From positions 186,001 through 250,000 of the forward strand of contig NZ_BSSQ01000006.1 of the NCBI RefSeq assembly GCF_030161375.1: DNA of 64,000 nucleotides, given 5' to 3'. This document shows positions 16,171-25,641 of this stretch, piece after piece; position 1 is the stretch's first letter; every line of letters begins with the position of its first letter. This DNA is from Paenibacillus glycanilyticus (GTDB lineage Bacteria > Bacillota > Bacilli > Paenibacillales > Paenibacillaceae). Below the pieces are notes generated by a model. That model did no database searches. It was not told the DNA's origin and saw only the letters and a program-made list of their open reading frames with translations. The translations under genes and the position numbers were made by a program.

Positions 16171-17637
16171 ATGAACGTGCTTTGGGCACATGACCATACG
16201 TTTTATTTTAACGAATCGGGCAAATTTTTCTCCGGCGGTAAGCTGCCATATGCGGTGTGGGAGCGGTACCTTGGCGTTTTTGACAAGATTACCGTGGCAG
16301 GCAGGGGCAAGAAAGCATCCTCGGATGCCGATATGGCGGGCAAAACGCTCTCCAGCGGGCCAAATGTTGATTTTCTCGTGCTTCCGTCGCTAAGCAATCC
16401 GGTTAATAAAATGACGAAGCGCGGTTATATCGAGCAGTTGCTGCAGGAGGCGATCGGCAAGGCCGACGCCGTCATTGCGCGCGTGCCAAGCGAGATCGGG
16501 GCGGAAGCCATCCGTGTAGCTCGCCGAATGGGCAAGCCTTACGCCGTGGAAGTGGTAGCCTGCGCTTGGGACGGCCTCTGGAATTACGGCAATCTGCAAG
16601 GGAAGCTGTATGCGCCGTTCTCGCTGAACCAGACCCGGGCAATCGTGAAGGACGCCCCTTATGCGCTGTATGTAACGGAAAAATTCCTGCAGCAACGTTA
16701 TCCGAATATCGGAGGACGGACGGAATCCTGCTCCAACGTGGAAATTCCGGAGCCGGGCGAAGAGGTGCTTACCCGCAGATTGGAGCGTCTGCAGGCGATG
16801 AGCACGGACGCGCCGCTTACGATTGGTTTGATTGGGTCGCTAAACGGCCGAACGAAAGGAATCGACATTGCCCTACGCGCCATTGCGAAAGCGAAACCGA
16901 ACCTGCCGGCAACGAAATTCCGCGTGCTTGGCGACGGAGATCCGGCTCGCTGGCAAGCAATGGCCGAGAAGCTGGGCATCGGAAGCCTCGTTTCGTTCGA
17001 AGGCGTGCTGCCAAGCGGCGGAGCGGTCTTCGAATGGCTCGACAATATCGATCTGTATGTGCAGCCGAGCTATCAGGAAGGGCTGCCGCGGGCAACGATT
17101 GAAGCGATGAGCCGGGCTTGTCCGGTGCTTGGATCAACGGCGGGCGGAATTCCCGAGCTGATCCACGAGAGCTGCCTGCACCGTCCGGGCCAAGTAAACC
17201 AGCTGGCAGAGCAGATCAAACGCGCGACATTTGACCGCAGATGGCTGAAGGAGCAGGCGGAGCGTAACTTTGGCCGGTCCAAGCAGTTCACGAAGCAGCG
17301 GCTGGATGCGAAGCGGACGGCGTTCTGGCAGTCTTTTGGCGAAATGGTGGGCCAAATCTCTCTGCGGGAAGTTGCAGCGGGGGCGGAGCCGGTTCGCGAG
17401 GAAATGTCCGAGCATAACGAAACGCCAGCTGTCAGCACTAATGCGGCGAACACAAGCACAGGCGTAGAAGCAAGCACAACAGCAAGCACAACAGCAAACG
17501 CAAATACAACAGCAAGCACAACAGCAAACGCAAACGCAAATACAACCGCAAGCACTAACACAACCGCAAACGCAAGCACTAATACAAATACAGAAGCAAG
17601 CACAAACGAGAGCAGAGAAAGGGTGGGGGCTATATGA
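16171..17637 (+). CDS. Glycosyltransferase family 4 with a low-complexity Ala/Ser/Thr/Asn tail
   Basis: A 488-residue GT-B glycosyltransferase. The donor domain contains IGLIGSLNGRTKGIDIALRA, FRVLGDGDPARW and the ExxxxxE-type motif SYQEGLPRATIEAMSRACP (about residues 308-326). The last 65 residues are an ST/TA/NA-rich tract encoded by GCAAGCACAAC- and GCAAACGCAAAT-type repeats, unlike any glycosyltransferase fold and probably disordered. ATG 16171 has AAAGGAGGGA upstream; the frame is open further upstream but runs through the palindrome array. It overlaps the epimerase gene by four bases. Confidence 0.9.
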   Translation: MNVLWAHDHTFYFNESGKFFSGGKLPYAVWERYLGVFDKITVAGRGKKASSDADMAGKTLSSGPNVDFLVLPSLSNPVNKMTKRGYIEQLLQEAIGKADAVIARVPSEIGAEAIRVARRMGKPYAVEVVACAWDGLWNYGNLQGKLYAPFSLNQTRAIVKDAPYALYVTEKFLQQRYPNIGGRTESCSNVEIPEPGEEVLTRRLERLQAMSTDAPLTIGLIGSLNGRTKGIDIALRAIAKAKPNLPATKFRVLGDGDPARWQAMAEKLGIGSLVSFEGVLPSGGAVFEWLDNIDLYVQPSYQEGLPRATIEAMSRACPVLGSTAGGIPELIHESCLHRPGQVNQLAEQIKRATFDRRWLKEQAERNFGRSKQFTKQRLDAKRTAFWQSFGEMVGQISLREVAAGAEPVREEMSEHNETPAVSTNAANTSTGVEASTTASTTANANTTASTTANANANTTASTNTTANASTNTNTEASTNESRERVGAI

Positions 17638-18680
17638 CGATTTTGGTGACGGGAGCGGCCGGTTTTATCGGCTTTCATTTGAGCGCAAGATTGCTGAAGG
17701 AAGGCAAACGAGTTGTTGGCCTTGATAACTTTAATGACTATTACGATGTGCAGCTGAAGCGGGATCGCTGGGCGCAATTGACGGCTTCGCCATCTTTTAG
17801 AGCGGCCGAGCAGGACCTAGTCAATTACGATGCGCTGCTCTCGCTGATCCGGGAGGAAGGCGTTACGACGATCGTCCATCTGGCGGCGCAGGCGGGGGTA
17901 CGCTACAGCCTGACGAATCCTTTTGCCTATCTGGAGACGAACCTGCAAGGTTTTGGCCATGTGCTGGAAGCATCGCGTCAGGCGGGCATCGAGCATCTGA
18001 TCTACGCTTCCTCAAGCTCCGTGTACGGCGCCAATGTCAGCATGCCTTTCTCTGTAAGCGACAACGTTGACCATCCGGTCAGCCTGTACGCCGCAACGAA
18101 AAAATCCAACGAGCTGATGGCGCATGCCTACAGCCACTTATATAACTTGCCTACTACGGGGCTGCGCTTCTTCACCGTGTACGGTCCTTGGGGCCGCCCG
18201 GATATGGCATACTTCAGCTTCTCGCAAAAGATTATGGCCGGAGAGCCGATCCAAGTCTTTAACCAAGGCAAAATGCAGCGCGATTTCACCTATATCGACG
18301 ACATCGTGGAAGGCATTTACCGACTGCTCGGAAACGCCCCTAAGCCGAATCCGGAGTGGGACCGTATGGAGCCGGATCCCGGCACCAGTTATGCGCCTTA
18401 CAAAGTGTACAACATCGGCAACAACAAGCCGGTTGAGCTCATGAAATTTATTAACACGATTGAGGACAAGCTGGGGCGCAAGGCGTTTATGGAGTACAAG
18501 CCGATGCAGCCGGGCGATGTCGTTGCGACATATGCGGATGTCGACGGTCTGATGGCAGACGTGGACTTCCGTCCGGAGACTACGATTGAGGAAGGCATCG
18601 GTAAGTTCGCCGAATGGTTCAAGTCTTATTATGGCGTCCATTCCGACCTGGAAACGGCGGCAAAGGCGGCGGGACAATGA
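17634..18680 (+). CDS. NAD-dependent epimerase, probable UDP-glucuronate 4-epimerase (CapI-like)
   Basis: A 348-residue extended short-chain dehydrogenase. The NAD-binding motif is TGAAGFIGFHLSARL (about residues 6-20), the catalytic serine lies in ASSSSVYG and the catalytic pair in YAATKK. The segment GLDNFNDYYDVQLKRDR and the later YGPWGRPDMA and FNQGKMQRDFTYIDDI are characteristic of UDP-glucuronate 4-epimerases, which make UDP-galacturonate. The UDP-glucose dehydrogenase at 24298 would supply its substrate. The gene overlaps both neighbours by four bases. Confidence 0.9.
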   Translation: MTILVTGAAGFIGFHLSARLLKEGKRVVGLDNFNDYYDVQLKRDRWAQLTASPSFRAAEQDLVNYDALLSLIREEGVTTIVHLAAQAGVRYSLTNPFAYLETNLQGFGHVLEASRQAGIEHLIYASSSSVYGANVSMPFSVSDNVDHPVSLYAATKKSNELMAHAYSHLYNLPTTGLRFFTVYGPWGRPDMAYFSFSQKIMAGEPIQVFNQGKMQRDFTYIDDIVEGIYRLLGNAPKPNPEWDRMEPDPGTSYAPYKVYNIGNNKPVELMKFINTIEDKLGRKAFMEYKPMQPGDVVATYADVDGLMADVDFRPETTIEEGIGKFAEWFKSYYGVHSDLETAAKAAGQ

Positions 18681-20476
18681 TTCAAAAAATAGCCCATATC
18701 TGCACCTCCGGCATCAGCCACAAAATTATGGGCGACAAGCTTCGGCTGCTTCAGCAGCAGGAGGGGGTTCAGGTGACGTTCATCACTTCTCCCGAAGGTG
18801 TAGAGGAGGGGCTGATGCAGGAAAAAGCCTACCCGTTCGAATGGAAGCTGCTGCCCATGGCGCGTTCCATCCAGCCGGTTGCCGACCTGCGGTCGATTCT
18901 GGCGATGTACAAGCTGTTCCGCCGCGAGCGGTACGACATCGTGCATACCCACACGGCCAAAGCCGGTCTGATCGGACGGATGGCAGCGAAGCTTGCCGGT
19001 GTTCCGGTCGTCATTCATACGAGCCACGGGTTGCCTTTTTACGAGGGACAATCGAAAGGGACGTATACGCTGTACCGGATGCTCGAGAAGTTTGGCGCGT
19101 TATGCTGCCATTCGCTCGCCTCGCAGAATGAAGAGGACGCGGAGGTGCTTCGCAAGATGGCGCCTTGGCGGCCGGTTTTTGTAGAGGGCAACGGGGTGGA
19201 CCTGGATCGTTTGGACCATCTGGCCAGCAAGGTGACTTCCGAACAGATCGCGGTGCTTCGCAGGAAGCATGGCATCGATCCGGAGGAAAAGGTGCTGTTT
19301 ATGGCGGCTCGTTTTGAACCGGTCAAGGATCACAGCCTGCTATTGGATGCCTTGATGGAGCTCAAGCGCGTCGGCGCTCTGAACTGGGTGACGGTGCTGG
19401 CCGGGCAGGGCCCGCTCGAGCAGCAGATGAAGCTACAAGTGGAGGAGCAGGGACTAGCGGATGACGTGTTATTTGTCGGCCAGCAGTCCTCGATTATTCC
19501 ATGGCTCGCGATGGCGGACGCGGTAACGCTAACTTCGGAAAAAGAAGGCATTCCGCGCTCCCTGATGGAAGCGATGGCGCTTGGCAAGCCGATTGTGGCA
19601 ACCAATGTGCTTGGCACTCGGGAGCTGGTCGCTCATGCCGAGACGGGGCTGCTCGTCCCTTACCGGGATACGATGCAGCTTGGCGAATCTCTTGCGGCGA
19701 TGATGAATACGCCGGAAGCGCGCAAACGCATGGGTGCGGCGGGACGCCGGCGGATTGAGGCGGCGTTTACGGAAGCCCGGGTTGTCGAGCGACTGATGCG
19801 GCTGTACCGGAGCACGAAGCTGCGGGTTGACCGCAATCGCGGGATCGGAGCTAAGCTTAACGCCTTTGGCAAGCGGTTGTTTGATCTGGCGGCAAGCGTG
19901 CCGGCTGCGGTGTTATTGTCACCGGTTATGCTAGTCGTTGCGCTGCTCGTGAAGCTGAAGCTTGGCTCGCCGGTGTTGTTCAAGCAACAGCGGCCGGGCA
20001 GGTATGGCAACCCGTTCTACGTGCTGAAGTTCCGCACGATGCGGGACGCGAACGACCGGTTCGGCCAGCCGTTGCCGGACGAAGCGCGCTTGACGTCCTT
20101 CGGCAAGCTGCTTCGCAAGCTTAGTCTGGACGAGCTGCCGCAATTATTTAATGTCATTCGAGGGGATATGAGTCTAGTGGGGCCGCGGCCTCTGCTGATG
20201 GAATATCTCCCGTTATATACGGAAGAGCAGGCTCACCGCCACGATGTCCGCCCGGGCATTACCGGATGGGCGCAGGTGAACGGACGGAATGCGGTCTCCT
20301 GGGAAGACAAGTTCAAGCTTGATCTGACTTATGTGGAGCGGCAAAGCGTCTGGTTTGATATTCGAATTCTGATTCGGACGGTCGGGAAGGTGCTGAAGCG
20401 CGACGGCATTTCAAGCGCGGGCCAAGCCACCGTTCAAAAATTTACGGGAAGCAGAGAAATGGGGAATGCATCATGA
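18677..20476 (+). CDS. Fusion of GT4 glycosyltransferase and bacterial sugar phosphotransferase (EpsD/EpsL-like)
   Basis: A 599-residue protein with two domains. Residues 1 to about 375 form a GT-B glycosyltransferase (CTSGISHKIMGDKL; HTHTAKAGLIGRMAAKLAGVP; SEKEGIPRSLMEAMALGKP). From about residue 394 a polyprenyl-phosphate phosphoglycosyltransferase domain follows: one membrane helix (FDLAASVPAAVLLSPVMLVV), then FKQQRPGRYGNPFYVLKFRTM, LDELPQLFNVIRGDMSLVGPRP and RPGITGWAQVNGRN. The second domain starts repeat-unit synthesis by loading the first sugar phosphate on undecaprenyl phosphate; the first probably adds the second sugar. The ATG at 18677 overlaps the epimerase stop (ATGA). In B. subtilis these are separate genes. 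Confidence 0.93.
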   Translation: MIQKIAHICTSGISHKIMGDKLRLLQQQEGVQVTFITSPEGVEEGLMQEKAYPFEWKLLPMARSIQPVADLRSILAMYKLFRRERYDIVHTHTAKAGLIGRMAAKLAGVPVVIHTSHGLPFYEGQSKGTYTLYRMLEKFGALCCHSLASQNEEDAEVLRKMAPWRPVFVEGNGVDLDRLDHLASKVTSEQIAVLRRKHGIDPEEKVLFMAARFEPVKDHSLLLDALMELKRVGALNWVTVLAGQGPLEQQMKLQVEEQGLADDVLFVGQQSSIIPWLAMADAVTLTSEKEGIPRSLMEAMALGKPIVATNVLGTRELVAHAETGLLVPYRDTMQLGESLAAMMNTPEARKRMGAAGRRRIEAAFTEARVVERLMRLYRSTKLRVDRNRGIGAKLNAFGKRLFDLAASVPAAVLLSPVMLVVALLVKLKLGSPVLFKQQRPGRYGNPFYVLKFRTMRDANDRFGQPLPDEARLTSFGKLLRKLSLDELPQLFNVIRGDMSLVGPRPLLMEYLPLYTEEQAHRHDVRPGITGWAQVNGRNAVSWEDKFKLDLTYVERQSVWFDIRILIRTVGKVLKRDGISSAGQATVQKFTGSREMGNAS

Positions 20477-21174
20477 TTAGCGGACATACGGAGCAATACC
20501 GGGTAATGGAAGAGCCGGCAAGACGCCCACTCATTGTTGTGGGCATGGGCGGCCATGGTCGGGTGTTGATGGAGATTGCCCGCGTATCGAAGACTTACCG
20601 GCTGGCGGCCATCCTGGATGACCGCTTCTCGGGTGTCGAGCTGCGCGGCGGATTGCCGTATGGCCCAATCGCGACGCTGAAGCATTTTCTCGCGGATGAG
20701 CCGGGTATGCATGTCGTGATCGGAATCGGAGATAACCGTACCCGGCGCAGCATTGTAGAGAAGCTTGCGCTGCCCGAGTCTTCGTACGCGGTGCTTGTCC
20801 ATCCTTCCGCGGTTGTCGCGGAGGATGCTCGCATCGGGCTTGGCGCCGTCGTTATGCCCAGCGTTGTCATCGGGCCGGGCGCCGTCGTTGGCGCGCACGC
20901 CATCATTAATTCCGGCGCGGTCGTGGAGCATGACGCGCTGGTTGGTCCGTTCGCGCATGTATCGCCGAACGCGACCATGGCCGGTGCCGCCGCCGCAGAA
21001 GAAGGCGCGCACATCGGCAGCGGCGCGGTGCTCATTCCGCGCATCCGCGTCGGCAGCTGGTCCGTGCTGGGCGCCGGCGGCGTCGCCGTCCGGGACATCC
21101 CCGGCGGCAAAACCGCCGTGGGCGTCCCGGCGCGGGTCTTGCCCCCGCGCCTCAGCGTGGAGCAGGCGCTGTAA
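20473..21174 (+). CDS. Sugar O/N-acetyltransferase of the NeuD/PglD/EpsM family
   Basis: A 233-residue protein with an N-terminal Rossmann-like half (LIVVGMGGHGRVLMEIAR) that binds the UDP-sugar and a C-terminal left-handed beta helix (LGAVVMPSVVIGPGAVVGAH, HIGSGAVLIPRIRVGSWSVLG) ending GVPARVL. The presumed catalytic histidine sits in SGAVVEHDALVG. In PglD this family acetylates the 4-amino group of the UDP-4-amino sugar, which fits the dehydratase and aminotransferase in the cluster. It overlaps the fusion gene by four bases. It is followed by the large palindrome array, which separates it from the aminotransferase gene. Confidence 0.92.
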   Translation: MISGHTEQYRVMEEPARRPLIVVGMGGHGRVLMEIARVSKTYRLAAILDDRFSGVELRGGLPYGPIATLKHFLADEPGMHVVIGIGDNRTRRSIVEKLALPESSYAVLVHPSAVVAEDARIGLGAVVMPSVVIGPGAVVGAHAIINSGAVVEHDALVGPFAHVSPNATMAGAAAAEEGAHIGSGAVLIPRIRVGSWSVLGAGGVAVRDIPGGKTAVGVPARVLPPRLSVEQAL

Positions 21175-21206
21175 GAAGCGGCCGAGCAGCAGGTGGGATG
21201 GGGGCA

Positions 21207-22136
21207 TGTAAGGCCGAAATCGGCCTAACAAGCCCCGCCGCCGGGCGAAAAGCGCTTTGTAAGGCTGAAACCAGCCTTACATACGCAGCAAAACCCGCCG
21301 CGGCGCCCGGCTTCGGGCCTTGTAAGCGCCAAAAGCCGCTTACAAGCCCTCGCTGCCGCGGCAAACCAACCCTGTAAGCTCCAAAGGCCGCTTACAGCAC
21401 AGCAAACCCGCCGCCGCTGCCTGGCTTCGGGCCTTGTAAGCGCCAAAAGCCGCTTACAGCCCTCGCTGCCGCGGCAAACTAACCCTGTAAGCGCCAAAGG
21501 CCGCTTACAGCACAGCAAACCCGCCGCCGCTGCACGGCTTCGGGCCTTGTAAGCGCCAAAAGCCGCTTACAGCCCTCGCTGCCGCGGCAAACCAACCCTG
21601 TAAGCGCCAAAGGCCGCTTACAGCACAGCAAACCCGCCGCCGCTGCACGGCTTCGGGCTCTGTAAGCGCCAAAAGCCGCTTACAAGCCCTCGCTGCCGCG
21701 GCAAACCAACCCTGTAAGCGCCAAAGGCCGCTTACAGCACAGGAAAACCCGCCGCCGCGCCCGGCTTCGGGCTCTGTAAGCGCCAAAAGCCGCTTACAAG
21801 CCCTCGCTGCCGCGGCAAACCAACCTGTAAGCGCCAAAGGCCGCTTACAGCACAGCAAACCCGCCGCGGCGCCCGGCTTCGGGCCTTGTAAGCGCCAAAA
21901 GCCGCTTACAAGCCCTCGCTGCCGCGGCAAACCAAATCTGTAAGCGCCAAAGGCCGCTTACAGTACAGTAAACCCGCCGCCGCTGCCCGGCTTCGGGCCT
22001 TGTAAGCGCCAAAAGCCGCTTACAGCCCTCGCTGCCGCGGCAAACCAACCCTGTAAGCGCCAAAGGCCGCTTACAGCACAGCAAACCCGCCACGGCGCCC
22101 GGCTTCGGGCTCTGTAAGCGCCAAAGGCCGCTTACA
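21207..22136. repeat. Array of 17 hairpins in about 113-bp repeat units inside the exopolysaccharide cluster
   Basis: Two early hairpins (TGTAAGGCCG at 21207 and TGTAAGGCTG at 21258) are followed by 15 copies of TGTAAGCG-8 nt-CGCTTACA starting near 21321, 21373, 21435, 21486, 21548, 21599, 21661, 21713, 21775, 21826, 21887, 21939, 22001, 22052 and 22113. Intervals alternate about 51 and 62 bases and the loops mostly alternate CCAAAAGC and CCAAAGGC, so the unit is a pair. Spacers are also conserved and carry TGCCGCGGCA and CCCGGCTTCGGG. No T runs follow the stems and no plausible ORF is present. The array fills the gap between the acetyltransferase and aminotransferase genes. Confidence 0.95.
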
Positions 22137-22237
22137 ACAAAGAAAACTAAGCGCCGCGGCGTTGCCAACGCGCGCCGAGCGCACCACATAGCCCGCCGCA
22201 AACATCGGCGGGCATCACAAGAGGAGCTGAGTACGAC

Positions 22238-23413
22238 GTGAACAACAGTCGAATCTATTTATCCCCGCCGCATCTAGGGACGCGGGAGCGCGAGTATGTT
22301 GAACTCGCCTTCCGCACCAACTGGATCGCGCCGCTTGGTCCAAACGTCGACCAGTTCGAACGCGAACTGGCCGAGAAGGTAGGAGCGAAGGGGGCAGTCG
22401 CTTTGTCCTCCGGCACCGCGGCGATCCATATGGCACTCAAGCTGCTGGGAGTTGGACGCGGCGACCGCGTTTTCGTCTCCTCGCTGACTTTTATCGCTAG
22501 CGTGAATCCGGTGCTGTACGAAGGCGGCGTGCCCGTCTTCATCGATTGCGACGCCGAGACGTGGACGATGTCGCCGCAGGCGCTTGAGCGGGCTTTCGAG
22601 GAGGCGCATCGCAACAAGCAGCTGCCTAGAGCGGTTATCGTTGTCCATCTGTACGGGCAGAACGCCGACATGGACGCGATCAACGAGATTTGCGCCAAGT
22701 ACCGCGTGCCCGTCATCGAAGACGCGGCCGAATCGCTCGGCACAACCTACAAGGGCCAATCGAGTGGAACGCATGGCAAATTCGGCATCTACTCTTTCAA
22801 CGGCAACAAGATCATTACGACTTCCGGCGGCGGCATGCTTGTCTCCGACGATACCGCGGCGCTGGCGAAGGCGCGTTTCTGGGCGACGCAATCCCGCGAG
22901 CCGCAGCCGCATTATGAACACGCCGAGCTTGGCTACAACTACCGGATGAGTAACGTGCTGGCGGGTATTGGCCGCGGACAGCTTGAACTGCTGGGCGAAC
23001 GGGTAGCCGCAAGACGAGCGGTATTCGACCGTTACAAGCGGGCTTTTGCCGATATCGAGGGGCTCACGATGATGCCGGAAGCCGAATACGGCGAGGCAAC
23101 GCGCTGGCTAACGACGATGACCATCGATCCGATCACGACCGGCTGCACGCCGGCCGATCTGGTAGAGAAATTAACCGAAGCGAATATCGAAGCGCGTCCG
23201 GTGTGGAAGCCGATGCACCGCCAGCCGCTTTTGCAATATTATCCTTATTTCCCGCATGAGCCGGGAAGCAGCGTGTCCGATACGTTGTTCGAGCATGGCA
23301 TCTGCCTGCCGTCGGGCTCCAGTCTCACCTTGGAAGAGCAGGATCGCGTCATCAACTGCATCAAGCAAACCATTCATATGAAATCGAGGAGGATGTCCCA
23401 TGAAAGTGCGTAA
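22238..23413 (+). CDS. DegT/DnrJ/EryC1/StrS aminotransferase (PglE/EpsN-like)
   Basis: A 391-residue PLP-dependent sugar aminotransferase. It shows the family start [19 protein letters not shown], the phosphate-binding [28 protein letters not shown] with the cofactor-contacting Asp, and the Schiff-base lysine in [14 protein letters not shown] (about residue 188). It should aminate the 4-keto sugar made by the 8278 dehydratase, using glutamate. The GTG start at 22238 has AGAGGAG upstream, immediately after the palindrome array. It overlaps galU by 14 bases, so the downstream genes are translationally coupled to it. Confidence 0.92.
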   Translation: MNNSRIYLSPPHLGTREREYVELAFRTNWIAPLGPNVDQFERELAEKVGAKGAVALSSGTAAIHMALKLLGVGRGDRVFVSSLTFIASVNPVLYEGGVPVFIDCDAETWTMSPQALERAFEEAHRNKQLPRAVIVVHLYGQNADMDAINEICAKYRVPVIEDAAESLGTTYKGQSSGTHGKFGIYSFNGNKIITTSGGGMLVSDDTAALAKARFWATQSREPQPHYEHAELGYNYRMSNVLAGIGRGQLELLGERVAARRAVFDRYKRAFADIEGLTMMPEAEYGEATRWLTTMTIDPITTGCTPADLVEKLTEANIEARPVWKPMHRQPLLQYYPYFPHEPGSSVSDTLFEHGICLPSGSSLTLEEQDRVINCIKQTIHMKSRRMSHESA

Positions 23414-24296
23414 AGCGATTATTCCAGCTGCGGGTCTCGGCACCCGTTTCTTGCCAGCAACAAAAGCCCAGCCGAAGGAAATGCTGCCGATCGTGGACAA
23501 GCCGACGATCCAATACATTATCGAAGAAGCGATTGCTTCCGGCATTGAAGACATTCTGATCATCAGCGGCCGCGGCAAGCGGGCGATTGAGGACCATTTC
23601 GACATTACGTACGAACTCGAAGACATGCTGGCCAAGAAAGGGAAAACGAAGGAGCTCGAGCAAATCCGCGGCATCTCCGAGATGGCGAACATCCACTACA
23701 TCCGTCAAAAAGAACCAAAAGGTCTCGGCCACGCCATCTGGTGCGCGCGCAGCTTTGTGGGCAACGAACCGTTTGCCGTTCTGCTTGGCGACGATATCGT
23801 GCAATCCGAAGACCCATGCCTCAGCCAGCTGATCAAAGTCCACGACCGCTACCAGTCTTCGGTTGTTGGCGTGCAGCGCGTAGCCGATGAGGATGTATCC
23901 AAATACGGCATTATTGCGCCGCGCGGGTCGGCCATTGAGCCTTCGATCTTTTTCCTGGACGGTCTGGTCGAGAAACCTTCGAAGAAAGCCGCTCCTTCCA
24001 ACTACGCGATTATGGGCCGTTACGTGCTGACGCCGGAGATTTTCGACATTCTCGAGCATCAATCCCCGGGCGCAGGCGACGAAATCCAACTGACCGACGC
24101 GATCAAGAAGCTGAACGACCAGCGCAACGTGCTTGCTTACAACTTTGAAGGCGTTCGTTACGACGTAGGCGATAAGTTTGGTTTTATCAAGGCGCAACTC
24201 GACTTCGCGCTTCAGCGCGACGATCTGCAAAAGGATGTGCTGGGCTACCTGCAGCAAGTGTACGAGAAGCATTTTATTACGAAGGCGGCGAACTAA
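23400..24296 (+). CDS. galU: UTP-glucose-1-phosphate uridylyltransferase
   Basis: A 298-residue cytoplasmic enzyme that makes UDP-glucose from UTP and glucose-1-phosphate. The nucleotide-binding motif [19 protein letters not shown] (about residues 11-29), the VDKPTIQYI segment and [20 protein letters not shown] are diagnostic. GAGGAGG precedes the ATG. It is directly followed by UDP-glucose dehydrogenase, giving a two-step route to UDP-glucuronate. A second copy at 62960 belongs to the next polysaccharide cluster. Confidence 0.96.
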   Translation: MKVRKAIIPAAGLGTRFLPATKAQPKEMLPIVDKPTIQYIIEEAIASGIEDILIISGRGKRAIEDHFDITYELEDMLAKKGKTKELEQIRGISEMANIHYIRQKEPKGLGHAIWCARSFVGNEPFAVLLGDDIVQSEDPCLSQLIKVHDRYQSSVVGVQRVADEDVSKYGIIAPRGSAIEPSIFFLDGLVEKPSKKAAPSNYAIMGRYVLTPEIFDILEHQSPGAGDEIQLTDAIKKLNDQRNVLAYNFEGVRYDVGDKFGFIKAQLDFALQRDDLQKDVLGYLQQVYEKHFITKAAN

Positions 24297-24297
24297 T

Positions 24298-25641
24298 ATG
24301 CGGAAAATTACAGTAATCGGTACGGGTTATGTCGGTCTTGTCTCGGGTACATGCTTCGCGGAAGTAGGTAACCGGGTCATCTGCTGCGACGTGGATCAGC
24401 GCAAAATCGACCTGCTCAACGACGGCATTATTCCGATCTACGAGCCGGGTCTCGAAGAGATGGCGCTTCGCAACAAAAGCGAAGGCCGCTTGCTCTTCAC
24501 GACCGAGGTAGGCGAAGCGATCGAAGCTTCGGACATCGTCTACATTGCGGTTGGCACGCCGATGTCGGAGACCGGCGAAGCGGATATGCGTTACGTCATG
24601 TCGGCGGCGAAGAAGATTGGCGAGCATCTGAACGGCCACAAAATCATCGTGAACAAAAGCACCGTGCCGGTTGGTACCGGCGAGCTGGTTCGCGAGGTTG
24701 TGCAGGCGAACAAGAAATACCCTTGGACAAGCTTTGACGTTGTGTCCAATCCGGAATTTTTGCGCGAAGGAACGGCGCTGTCGGACTGCATGAACATGGA
24801 CCGCGCCATTGTCGGTTCGGACAATCCGGAGGCGGCGGAGCAGATCGCTCAGCTGCATGCGCCTTTCAACACTCGCATCTTCAAGACGGATCTCGAAAGC
24901 GCGGAGATGATCAAATACGCGGCGAATACGTTCCTCGCAACGAAGATTTCGTTCATTAACGCCATTGCGAACATTTGCGAGAAAGTCGGCGCCGACGTGG
25001 AAGACGTAGCGAAAGGCATGGGCATGGACAGCCGGATCGGCGAAAAATTCCTCCAGGCCGGCATCGGTTACGGCGGCTCTTGCTTCCCGAAAGATACGTA
25101 TGCCCTCGCGCATATTGCGGACAAATCTGGTTATGATTTCGAGCTGCTCAAATCGGTTATAAAGACGAACCAACGCCAGCGTTTTGTCGTGATGGACAAA
25201 CTTCGCGAGACGCTTGGCGGCCTTGCGGGCAAACAAATCGCCGTGCTAGGTCTGGCGTTCAAACCAAACACGGACGATATGCGCGAAGCGCCGTCTCTGA
25301 CCATCATTCCGGAGCTCTTGAAGCAAGGCGCTCTTGTGCGGGCGTTTGACCCGATTGCCGCGGAAGCGGCGCGCCGCATGCTGCCAGCGGATATTGCGTA
25401 CATGGACTCGGCGGAGCTCGCAACCGCCGGTTGTGACGCCTGCGTTATCCTGACCGAATGGAACGAAGTGTTAACGATGGATCTGGCGAAAGTCCGGGAC
25501 CGGATGAAACAGCCGATCATCATTGACGGACGGAATAGCTTTGATCCGAAAGCGATGGAGGAGCAAGGCTTCGTCTACCACTCGGTGGGCCGCCGTCCGG
25601 TGAACCAGTTGGGTGCGGAACGCAAGTCCGTGAACCTATAG
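24298..25641 (+). CDS. ugd: UDP-glucose 6-dehydrogenase
   Basis: A 447-residue enzyme that oxidises UDP-glucose to UDP-glucuronate with two NAD. The N-terminal Rossmann motif is VIGTGYVGLVSGTCFAEVGN, the catalytic cysteine lies in GIGYGGSCFPKDTYAL (Cys near residue 262), and the C-terminal UDP-binding domain has LGLAFKPNTDDMREAPS. The ATG lies one base after the galU stop codon. Its product feeds the 4-epimerase at 17634. In B. subtilis the related enzymes are activated by BY-kinase phosphorylation, so the kinase at 7537 is a plausible regulator. Confidence 0.96.
   Translation: MRKITVIGTGYVGLVSGTCFAEVGNRVICCDVDQRKIDLLNDGIIPIYEPGLEEMALRNKSEGRLLFTTEVGEAIEASDIVYIAVGTPMSETGEADMRYVMSAAKKIGEHLNGHKIIVNKSTVPVGTGELVREVVQANKKYPWTSFDVVSNPEFLREGTALSDCMNMDRAIVGSDNPEAAEQIAQLHAPFNTRIFKTDLESAEMIKYAANTFLATKISFINAIANICEKVGADVEDVAKGMGMDSRIGEKFLQAGIGYGGSCFPKDTYALAHIADKSGYDFELLKSVIKTNQRQRFVVMDKLRETLGGLAGKQIAVLGLAFKPNTDDMREAPSLTIIPELLKQGALVRAFDPIAAEAARRMLPADIAYMDSAELATAGCDACVILTEWNEVLTMDLAKVRDRMKQPIIIDGRNSFDPKAMEEQGFVYHSVGRRPVNQLGAERKSVNL

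Noticed and set aside
21207-22136. CRISPR array
   Set aside because: Spacers between the hairpins are nearly identical to one another, spacing alternates 51 and 62 bases, and there are no cas genes.
21321-22136. CcpA (cre) sites, because TGTAAGCG and CGCTTACA are cre half-sites
   Set aside because: In cre the halves are contiguous around a central CG. Here eight bases separate them, which would not suit a CcpA dimer.
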